Position numbers and translations under genes: made by a program
In this document: one piece after another, positions 23,743-33,574 of the stretch
How positions within the stretch are numbered: position 1 is the stretch's first letter
How the letters are laid out: every line of letters starts with the position of its first letter
NCBI GenBank assembly: GCA_039816825.1
Contig: JBCBXA010000008.1
Span: 1 to 56,841, forward strand
Direction: 5' to 3'
From: JBCBXA01 sp039816825
GTDB lineage: Bacteria > Pseudomonadota > Alphaproteobacteria > Rhizobiales > Rhizobiaceae
DNA length: 56,841 bases
The notes under the pieces: generated by a model
What the model saw: the letters and a program-made list of their open reading frames with translations, nothing else
Told to the model about the DNA's origin: nothing
Database searches by the model: none

Positions 23743-24879
23743 ATGGCCAAGACGGATTATTACGAATTGCTGGGCGTGGATCGGGGCGCCGATGAGAAGG
23801 CGCTCAAGAGCGCATTTCGCAAGCAGGCCATGAAGTTTCATCCGGATCGCAATCCGGGCGATGCGTCGGCGGAAGCCAAGTTCAAAGAGCTCAACGAAGC
23901 CTACGAAGTTCTGAAGGATCCACAGAAGCGTGCTGCCTATGACCGCTTTGGCCACTCCGCCTTTGAGCAGGGCGGTCCCGGTGGCATGGGCGGTGGCTTT
24001 GGCGGCGGCGCTGGCATGGGTGCCGGCGGATTCTCCGACATCTTCGAAGACATTTTCGGCGACATGATGGGCGGCCGTTCCCGGCGCGGCCCGAGCCAGC
24101 GCGGGCGCGGCGCTGACCTCCAATACAATATGGAAGTCACCCTCGAAGAAGCGTTTGCTGGTAAGACGGCTGAGATCGAAGTGCCGACGTCGGTGCGCTG
24201 TGACACCTGCGATGGCACCGGTGCGAAGCCGGGCACCAGCCCGACCACCTGTACGCTTTGCGGCGGGGCAGGCCGCATCCGCCGGGCGCAAGGTTTCTTT
24301 TCGGTCGAGCAGACCTGCCCACAATGCAATGGCCGCGGCGAGGTCGTGACCGATCCCTGCGTGGACTGCGGCGGAACCGGCAAGCGCCAGGAAACGCGGT
24401 CTCTTTCGGTCAACGTTCCCGAGGGCATTGAAGACGGCACGCGCATCCGTCTGGCAGGCGAAGGCGAAGCGGGAACACAAGGTGCTGCCTCGGGCGACCT
24501 TTACATCTTCCTCTCCATCAAGCCCCATGAGTTCTTCCAGCGTGATGGCGCAGATATCTATGCACGGGTGCCGGTCTCAATGACGTCGGCCTCCCTCGGG
24601 GGTTCCTTCGAAGTGCCGACCCTGGATGGCGGCAAAACCCGGGTGAAGGTTCCCGAAGGCACCCAGACCGGCAAGCAGTTTCGCCTGAAAGGCAAGGGCA
24701 TGCCGGTCCTGCGTTCAAGCCAGGTGGGTGACATGTACATTCAGGTCCAGGTGGAAACACCCGCTAATCTGACCCGCCGCCAACGGGAACTGCTGGAAGA
24801 GTTCGAGAGCCTCTCGGGCGATCACAACAGTCCGGAAAGCGCCGGTTTTTTTGATCGCATGAAGAGCTTCTTCGGTTAA
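23743..24879 (+). CDS. dnaJ: Co-chaperone DnaJ (Hsp40)
   Basis: 378 residues. J domain with HPD (MKFHPDRNPGD, ~residues 32-34), Gly/Phe-rich linker (~75-115), zinc-binding region with four CxxCxGxG motifs (CDTCDGTG, CTLCGGAG, CPQCNGRG, CVDCGGTG) and the C-terminal substrate domain (FFQRDGADIYARVPVS, QVGDMYIQV). It stimulates the DnaK ATPase and delivers clients. Confidence 0.98.
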   Translation: MAKTDYYELLGVDRGADEKALKSAFRKQAMKFHPDRNPGDASAEAKFKELNEAYEVLKDPQKRAAYDRFGHSAFEQGGPGGMGGGFGGGAGMGAGGFSDIFEDIFGDMMGGRSRRGPSQRGRGADLQYNMEVTLEEAFAGKTAEIEVPTSVRCDTCDGTGAKPGTSPTTCTLCGGAGRIRRAQGFFSVEQTCPQCNGRGEVVTDPCVDCGGTGKRQETRSLSVNVPEGIEDGTRIRLAGEGEAGTQGAASGDLYIFLSIKPHEFFQRDGADIYARVPVSMTSASLGGSFEVPTLDGGKTRVKVPEGTQTGKQFRLKGKGMPVLRSSQVGDMYIQVQVETPANLTRRQRELLEEFESLSGDHNSPESAGFFDRMKSFFG

Positions 24880-25150
24880 GACAAGCCGCGCAGTGCCGCG
24901 CCGTCCAAAGCGGCAGAAGATTGCCATATGCGAATGTTCGAGAGCGCCGTTTTGCTTTTTCACGCTGGCGCGCTTCCCATGGCGCGTTCATCACCCTTTG
25001 TGTGACAGCGCAATGAAATTTGCCGCCTGACGGCTCTCTGCTCAATCTTCAGGCATGGCTGATCGTTGACCATGCCCCAACGTCATGTCAGCCTTTTTTG
25101 GGACCGCGCGTCACCGGCACACGCGGAACAAGCGACACAATGAGGCGGCC

Positions 25151-27199
25151 ATGACAAAGCGCGACAGACGTTCCAGCACTTCTCTTCCCATCTTTGGAGG
25201 CCCGCTTTCGGGCTTCGGTTTTGCCGGTGAGACTAGCCGCCGCCAGTTCCTTGGCGGGCTCGGTGCGATGACGGCTTTGGCCGCCATGCACCCCTTCTCA
25301 GCCCGTGCGATGGGCAATCAGGCGCACCTGCGTGTGATGGAGACGACGGACCTGCACGTTCATGTGTTTCCCTATGACTATTATGGCGATCGTCCCGTCG
25401 ACACGGTCGGTCTGTCGCGTACGGCTTCCATCGTGAATGGCATTCGGGCTGAAGCCACCAATGCCATCCTCGTCGACAATGGCGACTTCCTTCAAGGTAA
25501 CCCGATGGGGGACTATATCGCTTACGAGCGCGGCATGAATGACGGTGACGTGCACCCCATCATCAGCGCCATGAATGCGCTAGGCTTTGACTGCTCGACA
25601 CTCGGCAATCACGAGTTCAACTACGGTTTGGACTTCCTGATGAAGAGCCTGAATGGCGCTGACTTCCCGGTCGTTTGCGCCAACGTGGCGAAGGGTGACC
25701 TGACCGCTAGCGCAACCTCCGACGATCTTCTTCTCAAACCATACGTCCTTCTGGATCGCGTGGTGACCGATGGTTCTGGTCAGGAACACACCATCAAGGT
25801 GGGCCTGATCGGCTTTGTGCCCCCTCAAATCATGGTGTGGGATGAACGTCATCTGCGCGGCAACGTTTCGGCGCGGGATATTGTGGAGTCGGCCCGTGCC
25901 TTTGTGCCGGAGATGCGCGAGCAGGGAGCGGACATCATTGTGGCTCTGTCTCACTCGGGCATCGGTTCAGCAGACTATACCGATGGCATGGAGAATGCCT
26001 CTGTACCCCTTGCCCAGGTGGAGGGTATTGATGCCCTCGTGACCGGCCACAGCCATTTGGCTTTCCCTGGGCCTGCTTTTGATGGCTTCGCGGCCGTCGA
26101 CGCAGCCAAGGGAACGATCCATGGCAAGCCTGCCGTGATGGGCGGCTTCTGGGGCTCGCACCTCGGCCTCATCGATCTGATGCTGCAAAAGGACGGCGAC
26201 CAGTGGCGCGTGGTGGACTTCACCACCGAGGCGCGTCCAATCTATGAGCGGGGCGAAGACCGGAAGGTCACCGCACTTGTTGAGGACGATGCAACCGTGC
26301 TCGACGCCGCCCGCGCCGACCACGAAGCAACCTTGGCCTATGTGCGCCGCGCCGTGGGCAAAACCGACGCGCCCCTGCATTCCTATTTCGCCCTGGTGGC
26401 CGACGATCCATCGGTTCAGATCGTCAGTCAGGCCCAGCTTTGGTACACGGAGCAAATGCTGAAGGGTACGGAGTTCGAGGGTCTGCCGCTTCTCTCCGCC
26501 GCCGCGCCGTTCAAGGCCGGTGGCCGTGGTGGCCCGGACTACTACACAGATGTTGAGACAGGTGCCGTTGCGATCAAGAACGTGGCCGATCTCTATCTCT
26601 ATCCGAACACAGTGCGAGCCGTCGCTATCACCGGCGCAGAGGTGAAGGATTGGCTTGAGCGTTCGGCTGGGATCTTCAACCAGATCGAGCCGGGCGCCAG
26701 CGACCAGGCGCTGATCAATCCAAGTTTCCCGTCTTACAATTTCGATGTGATCGATGGCGTCACCTATGAGGTGGACCTCAGCCAGCCCTCAAAGTTCGGG
26801 CCAAAAGGCGAGCTCGAGAATGCCGATGCAAACCGCATCGTGAACCTGCGCCACAAGGGCGAACCCATCGACCCTGATCAGAAATTCGTTGTGGCCACCA
26901 ACAATTACCGTGCTGGCGGTGGTGGCAACTTCCCCGGTATCAATGCGGATGCCGTCATTCTGGAGGCGCCGGATACCAACCGCGATGTCATCGTGCGCTA
27001 CATTGTGGAGCAGGGCACGATCAGCCCCAGCGCAGATGCCAATTGGAGCTTCATGCCCATGGACGGCACCAGCGTGACCTTCGACACCGGCCCCGGTGGC
27101 AAGGCGCATATGGAAAACGTCAAGGGCGTTGCCATTGAAGCGGCTGGCGAGGGCGACGATGGTTTTGCGCGCTATCGCATCGATCTGGCCGGCTCATAG
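25151..27199 (+). CDS. cpdB: 2',3'-cyclic-nucleotide 2'-phosphodiesterase/3'-nucleotidase, Tat-exported
   Basis: 682 residues from the ATG at 25151 (TGAGGCGG upstream). A twin-arginine signal TSRRQFLGGLGAMTALAA (~residues 29-46) points to folded export to the periplasm. Metallophosphatase motifs: TTDLHVHVFPYDYY, VDNGDFLQGNPMGDY, TLGNHEFNYGLD and VTGHSHLAFPG; the 5'-nucleotidase C-terminal domain contains AAPFKAGGRGGPDYYTDV and NNYRAGGGGNFPG. It frees phosphate and nucleoside from nucleotides outside the inner membrane. The first 270 bases upstream of it are non-coding. Confidence 0.92.
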   Translation: MTKRDRRSSTSLPIFGGPLSGFGFAGETSRRQFLGGLGAMTALAAMHPFSARAMGNQAHLRVMETTDLHVHVFPYDYYGDRPVDTVGLSRTASIVNGIRAEATNAILVDNGDFLQGNPMGDYIAYERGMNDGDVHPIISAMNALGFDCSTLGNHEFNYGLDFLMKSLNGADFPVVCANVAKGDLTASATSDDLLLKPYVLLDRVVTDGSGQEHTIKVGLIGFVPPQIMVWDERHLRGNVSARDIVESARAFVPEMREQGADIIVALSHSGIGSADYTDGMENASVPLAQVEGIDALVTGHSHLAFPGPAFDGFAAVDAAKGTIHGKPAVMGGFWGSHLGLIDLMLQKDGDQWRVVDFTTEARPIYERGEDRKVTALVEDDATVLDAARADHEATLAYVRRAVGKTDAPLHSYFALVADDPSVQIVSQAQLWYTEQMLKGTEFEGLPLLSAAAPFKAGGRGGPDYYTDVETGAVAIKNVADLYLYPNTVRAVAITGAEVKDWLERSAGIFNQIEPGASDQALINPSFPSYNFDVIDGVTYEVDLSQPSKFGPKGELENADANRIVNLRHKGEPIDPDQKFVVATNNYRAGGGGNFPGINADAVILEAPDTNRDVIVRYIVEQGTISPSADANWSFMPMDGTSVTFDTGPGGKAHMENVKGVAIEAAGEGDDGFARYRIDLAGS

Positions 27200-27244
27200 G
27201 GCCGGCCAAAAGCCGGTCGAAACGCTTCGGGTGGGAGCGGGAGC

Positions 27245-28207
27245 CTAGCTCCCGCCTGCCTGCTCCAGTTCGGCGACCTTGCCCGGTGAGTTGAGCGTCC
27301 AGTCATATTGATGGTCCGCGATGGAGCTTGCACTTCGCACAGCCGACGCGAGCTCGCCTTCTGCGTGGGGCGCAATATGCGCCAGCACGGCTGCATCGGT
27401 CTTGCCAAAATCCTTTGCGAACCAGTCGTAGATCTTTGAGACCACCACGCCGCCGTTTCCGGTCACCCGCACGCCGCGCGGATGGTTGACGAAGCTCCGA
27501 GCGGCGGCATCCAATTCGGCGTTCAGATTAGCAGCAACCCATGGCTCGGCCTTGAGGTTCGGGCAGCTGAACGAAGCGCAATTGATGGAATAGTGGATCC
27601 TTGGCTCATTCATCTGCCGCAGAATCTCGTGCTCAATATTGTTAAGCGTGAGCGCGATGCCGTTCACATCCACCAGCGGCACATCCCATGGTCCGCCAGA
27701 GGCCGCCGATTTGATGCCTCCAAAGAGGCCTAGTTTCGGCTTGCGGTTCTCTGGCACGGAGATGGAAATGTCTTTGATGCTCCGCGTTTCGCCGGCATCA
27801 ATCACCACATCCAGCGTCACGGCATTGTACAGGTTCGACCAGTAAGCGATCTGCTGGTTGCGGGTGAGGTCTGTCGGGTTGATGGCCTCAAGGCTGGCAA
27901 TATAGCCGTCCAGCGCCTGCCGATCTCCTCCGCTCACAGCGGCATAGTCAAAAGCGGTGATGCCTGTAGCCGAAACGGACACGTAAGTGTCCAACAGACG
28001 CGCATAGGTCGAGTTGTCGATGTTGACAGTCGCGGAGCCCGCCGCCTTTGAGAAGGCCCGAGTGATCTCGCGCTTGGAGAGGATTTCGCCTTCTGCCAAC
28101 TCCGATGCCGCGAGGGGTGCGGTCAGGCTGAGGCTGATTCCGACGGCAAGCAGTGCCTTGGGTAGAACAGTGGTGTCTATGCGAGACGGGTGTGAAAATG
28201 TGGGCAT
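27245..28207 (-). CDS. DUF547 family secreted protein
   Basis: 320 residues with an N-terminal signal peptide (LLAVGISLSLTAPLAASE). DUF547 hallmarks are NQQIAYWSNLYNAVTLDVVI, LNNIEHEILRQ, HYSINCASFSCPNLKAEPW and SKIYDWFAKDFG. The family carries conserved Cys and His residues (here HYSINCAS and SCPN) and is suspected to be a hydrolase, but no reaction is established. Convergent with cpdB; a GC-rich inverted repeat (GGCCGGCC/GCCGG) lies between them. Confidence 0.85.
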   Translation of the reverse strand: MPTFSHPSRIDTTVLPKALLAVGISLSLTAPLAASELAEGEILSKREITRAFSKAAGSATVNIDNSTYARLLDTYVSVSATGITAFDYAAVSGGDRQALDGYIASLEAINPTDLTRNQQIAYWSNLYNAVTLDVVIDAGETRSIKDISISVPENRKPKLGLFGGIKSAASGGPWDVPLVDVNGIALTLNNIEHEILRQMNEPRIHYSINCASFSCPNLKAEPWVAANLNAELDAAARSFVNHPRGVRVTGNGGVVVSKIYDWFAKDFGKTDAAVLAHIAPHAEGELASAVRSASSIADHQYDWTLNSPGKVAELEQAGGS

Positions 28208-28294
28208 GGGGCGGTCCTTTGTGATCGCTCCAAATTGTCGTTCCAGTCCACAACCTCAACCAAACTCTGCTCACAAGCGCGTCAGCGGCGCATG

Positions 28295-28319
28295 GGGGTC
28301 AGACTTGGGGTCAGGTCTT
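28295..28319. repeat. Direct repeat GGGGTCAG after secA
   Basis: GGGGTCAGACTT (28295-28306) and GGGGTCAGGTCTT (28307-28319) sit side by side just past the secA stop codon. GGGTCAGAC also appears, within a palindrome, upstream of secA (31189-31201). Confidence 0.6.
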
Positions 28320-28320
28320 G

Positions 28321-31065
28321 TCAGGCAAACGCGCCATGGCAGTGCTTGTATTTCTTGCCGGAGCCACAGGGGCACATCTCATTTCGGCCAACCTTGCCCC
28401 ATGTGGATGGATCGTTGGGATCGCGGTTCTCCGGAGCCACGGCAGCAACCATGGCCGCGCCTGCGCCGCCAGCCTTTGCAACCGTTCCGCCATCGGCCGT
28501 GTTGCGCCCGGTGAGCGGATCGACATTGGTTTCTTCCACGGCGCCGAAGTCTGGTGCTTCCGGTTCTGCTGGCTGCTGCACCAGTGTGGCGAGGCTGAGC
28601 TGAGTGGTCACCGCCCGTCGCAGCTGGCTGAGCATCGATTGAAACAGCTCAAAGCTTTCGGACTTGTATTCGTTGAGCGGGTCGCGCTGGGCGTAGCCGC
28701 GCAGTCCGACGACTGAGCGCAGATTGTCCAGATTCTCAAGATGCTCGCGCCATAGGTGGTCGAGCGTCTGCAGCATCACGGATTTCTGCACCTGATCCCA
28801 CATGTCCTGACCGAACATCTCGATCTTCTCGGCCTCAAGCTTCTTGCCCTCGGCAATCAGCCTTTCGGTGATCTCCTGTTCGGCGATCCCGTCTTCTTCG
28901 GCCCATGCCTTCACCGGCAGTTCGCGGTTGAGGAAGGTCTGTGATGCCGTCACCAGCCCATCCACATCCCACTGTTCCGCATAGGCGTTCTCTGGGATGT
29001 GCTGCGCCACAATGTCTTCGATGACCTCTTCGCGCATGTCGGCAATGGTCTCTGTGATGGGCTCTTCGCCCTTCATCAGATCGATGCGCTGGTCGAAGAT
29101 CGCCTTACGCTGATCGTTCATCACATCGTCGAACTTCAAGAGGTTCTTGCGGATGTCGAAGTTGCGGGCCTCAACCTTCTCCTGCGCCCGCTCCAGTGCC
29201 TTGTTGATCCATGGGTGGATGATGGCTTCATCCTCCTCAAGACCCAGCTTGCGCAGCATGCCGTCCATGCGATCAGAGCCAAAGATGCGCATCAGATCGT
29301 CTTGGATCGACAGGTAGAATTTCGAGCGGCCGGGGTCGCCTTGGCGGCCCGAGCGGCCCCGCAACTGGTTGTCGATGCGGCGGCTTTCATGGCGCTCGGA
29401 AGCCAGAACGTAAAGACCGCCGGCGGCGAGGGCCTGTTCCTTCAGCTTCGCGATATCGGCGCGGATTTTCTCTTCCTTGGCGTCGCGTTCCGCGCCCTCA
29501 GGCATCTCGCCCAGCTCTTGGGCGATGCGCATGTCGGCATTGCCGCCCAGCTGAATGTCCGTGCCTCGACCGGCCATATTGGTCGCGATGGTGATCGCTC
29601 CCGGCACACCGGCCTGCGACACGATATAGGCTTCCTGCTCGTGGTAGCGGGCGTTCAGGACTTGGAAGTCCTTGACCCCGGCTTCAGCCAGTTTGCTAGC
29701 CAGAAGCTCGGACTTTTCAATCGAGGTCGTGCCCACAAGGATGGGCTGGCCCTTGCCGCTCGCATCTTTGATCTCTCGAACGATGGCGCGGTACTTCTCT
29801 TCGACGGTCCGATAGACTTCGTCGCTCTCATCAATGCGGGCGACGGGGCGATGGGTTGGCACCTCGATCACTTCGAGGCCGTAAATGTCCTGAAACTCCG
29901 AGGCTTCCGTCATGGCCGTACCGGTCATGCCCGACAGTTTCTCGTACATGCGGAAGTAGTTCTGGAAGGTAATGGATGCGAGAGTCTGGTTCTCGGGTTG
30001 GATCTTGACCTTCTCTTTGGCTTCGATGGACTGGTGCAGCCCCTCGGAGAAACGGCGGCCCGGCATCTGGCGGCCGGTGAACTCGTCAATGATGACCACA
30101 TCACCGTTCTGGACGATGTAATCCTTGTCCCGGGTGAAGAGCTTATGGGCCTTCAGCGCATTGTTGACGTGGTGCACGATGGAGACGTTCTCAACATCGT
30201 AGAGATTGCCGTCTTCGGGCAGAAGGCCTGCTTGCTTCAGAGCCACTTCCAGCGCTTCATTGCCCTCTTCTGTGAAGGTGACCGTGCGCGCTTTCTCATC
30301 GATCTCATAGGCATCTTCCGGCAGTTGCGGAATGAAGCCGTCGACGGATGTGTACAGGTCGGTCTTGTCCTCCACAGGGCCGGAAATGATGAGCGGCGTG
30401 CGCGCTTCGTCGATCAGAATGGAGTCGACTTCATCGACGATGGCGAAGTGGAAGCCACGCTGCGACATCGAAGCGAGATCGTACTTCATATTATCGCGCA
30501 GATAGTCGAAACCGAACTCATTGTTCGTCCCATAGGTGATATCGCACCCATAGGCCTCACGGCGCTCTTCATCGTTCAGCGCGTTCACGATCACACCCGT
30601 CGTCATGCCCAGTTGAGCGAACACCTGGCCCATCCATGCGGAGTCGCGTTGGGCCAGATAGTCGTTCACGGTCACCACATGGGCGCCCTTGCCGGGCAGG
30701 GCATTCAGGTAGGCCGCCAGCGTGGCAACCAGCGTCTTGCCTTCACCGGTGCGCATCTCGGCGATGGAGCCTTCATTCAGAACCATGCCGCCCATGAGCT
30801 GCACGTCGAAATGGCGCAACCCGATAGAGCGCACGGCTGCTTCTCGCACGGCGGCGAAGGCCGGAACCAACAAATCATCGAGGCTCCTGCCATTGGCGAT
30901 CTCGGCGCGGAACTCGTTGGTCTTGGCGCGCAGTGCATCGTCGCTCAGCGCCTGCATCTCCGGCTCCAGGGCGTTGATGGCATCAACCTGTGGCTGGAAC
31001 TTCTTGATGCGGCGATCATTTGACGAGCCGAAAACCTTGCGGGCAATGCCCCCGAAACCGAGCAT
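28321..31065 (-). CDS. secA: Preprotein translocase ATPase SecA
   Basis: 914 residues from the ATG at 31065, chosen for ACGAGG upstream and the typical start MLGFGGIARKVFGS; the frame is open for eight codons further. It drives Sec export at the inner membrane. Walker A MRTGEGKTLVATL, Walker B with FAIVDEVDSILIDEARTPL, GRGTDIQLGG and the C-terminal zinc motif MCPCGSGKKYKHCHG are all present. The C-terminal linker is Ala-rich. It is followed downstream by the GGGGTCAG repeat. Confidence 0.98.
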   Translation of the reverse strand: MLGFGGIARKVFGSSNDRRIKKFQPQVDAINALEPEMQALSDDALRAKTNEFRAEIANGRSLDDLLVPAFAAVREAAVRSIGLRHFDVQLMGGMVLNEGSIAEMRTGEGKTLVATLAAYLNALPGKGAHVVTVNDYLAQRDSAWMGQVFAQLGMTTGVIVNALNDEERREAYGCDITYGTNNEFGFDYLRDNMKYDLASMSQRGFHFAIVDEVDSILIDEARTPLIISGPVEDKTDLYTSVDGFIPQLPEDAYEIDEKARTVTFTEEGNEALEVALKQAGLLPEDGNLYDVENVSIVHHVNNALKAHKLFTRDKDYIVQNGDVVIIDEFTGRQMPGRRFSEGLHQSIEAKEKVKIQPENQTLASITFQNYFRMYEKLSGMTGTAMTEASEFQDIYGLEVIEVPTHRPVARIDESDEVYRTVEEKYRAIVREIKDASGKGQPILVGTTSIEKSELLASKLAEAGVKDFQVLNARYHEQEAYIVSQAGVPGAITIATNMAGRGTDIQLGGNADMRIAQELGEMPEGAERDAKEEKIRADIAKLKEQALAAGGLYVLASERHESRRIDNQLRGRSGRQGDPGRSKFYLSIQDDLMRIFGSDRMDGMLRKLGLEEDEAIIHPWINKALERAQEKVEARNFDIRKNLLKFDDVMNDQRKAIFDQRIDLMKGEEPITETIADMREEVIEDIVAQHIPENAYAEQWDVDGLVTASQTFLNRELPVKAWAEEDGIAEQEITERLIAEGKKLEAEKIEMFGQDMWDQVQKSVMLQTLDHLWREHLENLDNLRSVVGLRGYAQRDPLNEYKSESFELFQSMLSQLRRAVTTQLSLATLVQQPAEPEAPDFGAVEETNVDPLTGRNTADGGTVAKAGGAGAAMVAAVAPENRDPNDPSTWGKVGRNEMCPCGSGKKYKHCHGAFA

Positions 31066-31423
31066 GGGAAACCTCGTGGCGAGCCGCAATTGCGGCTTTG
31101 CGGCTGCCGCCGCCGGATTGAACTCTCGGGCCGCAAGCGGCTCGAAAGCGCCGCAGATGCGGCGTTTTGACTGGCAGTGAGATAAGAGTGGGTCTGACCC
31201 ATGTCAACGCGCCGCAATGGCGCTCTCATCCCAATGCAGGCACGCCTTTTCCCGTTCTCGGGAGCGCAAAGTGATCGCCGCCATGCGCGGTGGAGAAAAC
31301 CTCTCGGATGGGGTTTCGCGTCTGGTCCTGTCGAGGCATTGTGCGCGCAACTCGAGCGCCCGCCGCACAAGTCGCCAATGACTGCGGATGAGGGGGCTTC
31401 ATCAAATCCGGAGAACCCTCATC
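31066..31423. promoter_or_regulatory. 358-bp divergent region between secA and the parvulin gene
   Basis: No gene seen. It contains a perfect 14-bp palindrome GCCGCAATTGCGGC (31083-31096), only about 20 bases upstream of the secA start, and TGGGTCTGACCCA (31189-31201), a 13-bp palindrome. Both promoters must lie here; no clear -35/-10 pair was picked out. Confidence 0.5.
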
Positions 31424-32323
31424 ATGACCTTCATGTTCAAACCCCAAACCGCCTTCAAACTATCGCTTGGCAGTATGCTTCGCGGGTCGGCGGCAATATC
31501 GCTCGCTACCGGGCTTGCGCTGAGTGCACCGGCAGCCTTCGCACAGGATGCCGATCCCGGCGAGGTTCTGGCTCGTGTCGGGGATGCTGAAATCACCCGT
31601 GCCGATGTGGAGATCGACCTCAAGGAGCTTGGCGCCCAGTTCCAGCGCGTGCCGGAGAACCAGCGTATCGGTGCTGTGGTTAACACGTTGATCGACTTTG
31701 AAGTCATGTCGCAGAAAGCCGAGGCCGATGGTCTTGGTTCCGATCCTGAGTTTGAAGCTCTGATGCGTCTCAACCGCAAGCGGGCTCTGCACGATACATA
31801 TTTCCGCAAAACCGAAGTTGAGCAGTTGGATGAAGCTGCGGTTCAAGCGGCCTACGAGCAACAAACAGCGCCCCTGCGCGATCAGGTCGAGGTTCGGGCA
31901 CGGCACATTCTCCTCGAGACGGAAGAAGCGGCCCGTGAGGTGATTGCCGAGCTGGACGGCGGCGGCGACTTTGAGACCTTGGCCAAAGAAAAATCCACCG
32001 GACCCAGCGGACCCGCTGGTGGCGATCTGGGCTTCTTTGGCAAAGGCCGCATGGTCCCGGCCTTTGAAGAGGCAGCTTTCGCCCTTGAGGCGGGCACCTA
32101 CACAACCGACCCTGTGCAAACCCAGTTCGGCTTCCACGTGATCAAGGTCGAGGAGAACCGCCCTGTTCCGGTTCCGCCGCTCGCCCAGGTGGAGGCACAG
32201 ATCCGCCAGCAGCTCCTTCAGCAGCGTTATGTCGAGGCCGTCCGCGAGCTCCGCGAGGCGACTGAAATCGAGATCGTCGCAGGGCAGCCCGGTGCAGACG
32301 GTGAAGGCACACAGGCTCAATAG
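31424..32323 (+). CDS. Peptidylprolyl isomerase, parvulin (PpiC/SurA-like)
   Basis: 299 residues from the ATG at 31424 (GGAG upstream); an earlier in-frame start at 31388 would add 12 residues. Signal peptide with AAISLATGLALSAPAAFAQ. N-terminal chaperone helices (~40-140), then a parvulin domain (VRARHILLETEEAAREVI, GGDLGFFGKGRMVPAFEEAAF, TQFGFHVIKVEE). It assists folding of exported proteins in the periplasm, consistent with its position beside secA. Confidence 0.9.
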   Translation: MTFMFKPQTAFKLSLGSMLRGSAAISLATGLALSAPAAFAQDADPGEVLARVGDAEITRADVEIDLKELGAQFQRVPENQRIGAVVNTLIDFEVMSQKAEADGLGSDPEFEALMRLNRKRALHDTYFRKTEVEQLDEAAVQAAYEQQTAPLRDQVEVRARHILLETEEAAREVIAELDGGGDFETLAKEKSTGPSGPAGGDLGFFGKGRMVPAFEEAAFALEAGTYTTDPVQTQFGFHVIKVEENRPVPVPPLAQVEAQIRQQLLQQRYVEAVRELREATEIEIVAGQPGADGEGTQAQ

Positions 32324-32347
32324 AGGGCCTTTGGAGTTTCAAGTGCC

Positions 32348-33574
32348 ATGGTGTTGAAGCGCTCACCGCTTGCCCCGGCCAGCCAGGCTCAGCTGCCGCC
32401 CATTGTGGGCGTGCGGCTTGCAGCCGTGGCCGCAGGCCTGAAGTACCAAGATCGCGACGACCTGCTTCTTATGTCGTTGGATCCGGGCACCCGTGTTGCG
32501 GGCGTATTCACCCGTTCGGCCTGTGCGTCCGCGCCCGTCGATTGGTGTCGCGAGCATCTATCCAGCGGTCAAGCGCGCGCTCTTGTGGTCAATGCCGGGA
32601 ACGCCAATGCGTTCACGGGCCGCAAGGGGTCTGAAGCTGCCGAACTTACCGCTAAAGCAGCGTCTAGCGCTGTGGGTTGCGCGCCCGGCGAGGTATTTCT
32701 CGCTTCCACCGGTGTCATAGGCGAGCCCTTGGATGCCTCGGGCTTTCAGGATCACCTGCGGAAACTGGAAGCTGATCTGTCGGCGGATGCGTGGGACCGG
32801 GCGGCATCCGCTATCATGACCACTGACACTTTCCCAAAACTTGCGACTGCCAGCGCCGAGATTGATGGGCAGACTTTCACTATCAACGGCATCGCCAAGG
32901 GCTCCGGCATGATTGCGCCCGACATGGCCACCATGCTCGGTTTCATCGCCACCGACGCGCCTTTGTCGGCGTCGGTGCTGCAGGCCCTCCTGTCAAAGGA
33001 GACCAACCGGACGTTCAACGCCATCACCGTGGACAGTGATACGTCCACCTCCGACACCGTTCTGGCCTTTGCAACCGGGTCGGGAGATCTGATCTCCGAT
33101 CCGGACGATCCTTCGCTTGCCGATTTTGCTTCAGCCTTTGCGGGCGTGATGCGCGACCTCGCCATGCAGATCGTCCGGGATGGGGAGGGAGCCAGCAAGC
33201 TGGTGGAAGTGCGCGTCGAGGGCGCTGAGTCCAATATGTCTGCTCGCACCATCGCCATGGCCATAGCCAATTCGCCCTTGGTGAAGACCGCCATTGCCGG
33301 CGAAGACGCCAATTGGGGCCGGGTGGTTATGGCCGTCGGCAAGGCCGGCGAACCCGCCGACCGCGACAGGCTCGGCATCTGGTTTGGCGATGTTCAGGTT
33401 GCGGTGGATGGCGAGCGGGCGCCGGGTTATTCCGAGGAGGCCGCGTCCGCGCATATGAAGCAGGACGAGATTTCACTTCGCGTCGAGCTTGGCATCGGTG
33501 GCGGCAGCTACACCGCCTACACATGCGACCTCACGAAGAGATATATTGAGATCAATGGCGACTATCGCTCATGA
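32348..33574 (+). CDS. argJ: Bifunctional ornithine acetyltransferase/N-acetylglutamate synthase ArgJ
   Basis: 408 residues. It transfers acetyl from N-acetylornithine to glutamate and can also use acetyl-CoA. The self-cleavage site lies in KGSGMIAPDMATMLGF, before Thr in ATML; ITVDSDTSTSDTV and ANWGRVVMAVGKAG are further family blocks. Overlaps the GNAT gene by 4 bases (ATGA). Confidence 0.96.
   Translation: MVLKRSPLAPASQAQLPPIVGVRLAAVAAGLKYQDRDDLLLMSLDPGTRVAGVFTRSACASAPVDWCREHLSSGQARALVVNAGNANAFTGRKGSEAAELTAKAASSAVGCAPGEVFLASTGVIGEPLDASGFQDHLRKLEADLSADAWDRAASAIMTTDTFPKLATASAEIDGQTFTINGIAKGSGMIAPDMATMLGFIATDAPLSASVLQALLSKETNRTFNAITVDSDTSTSDTVLAFATGSGDLISDPDDPSLADFASAFAGVMRDLAMQIVRDGEGASKLVEVRVEGAESNMSARTIAMAIANSPLVKTAIAGEDANWGRVVMAVGKAGEPADRDRLGIWFGDVQVAVDGERAPGYSEEAASAHMKQDEISLRVELGIGGGSYTAYTCDLTKRYIEINGDYRS

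Noticed and set aside
24880..25150. tRNA or small RNA in the gap before cpdB
   Set aside because: No cloverleaf or strong terminator was found. TGTGACAGCG near 25000 is not a convincing Pho box.
28999..31023. 674-codon open frame opposite secA
   Set aside because: It is the complementary-strand shadow of secA. It has no recognisable domains, and long open antisense frames are expected in GC-rich coding DNA.
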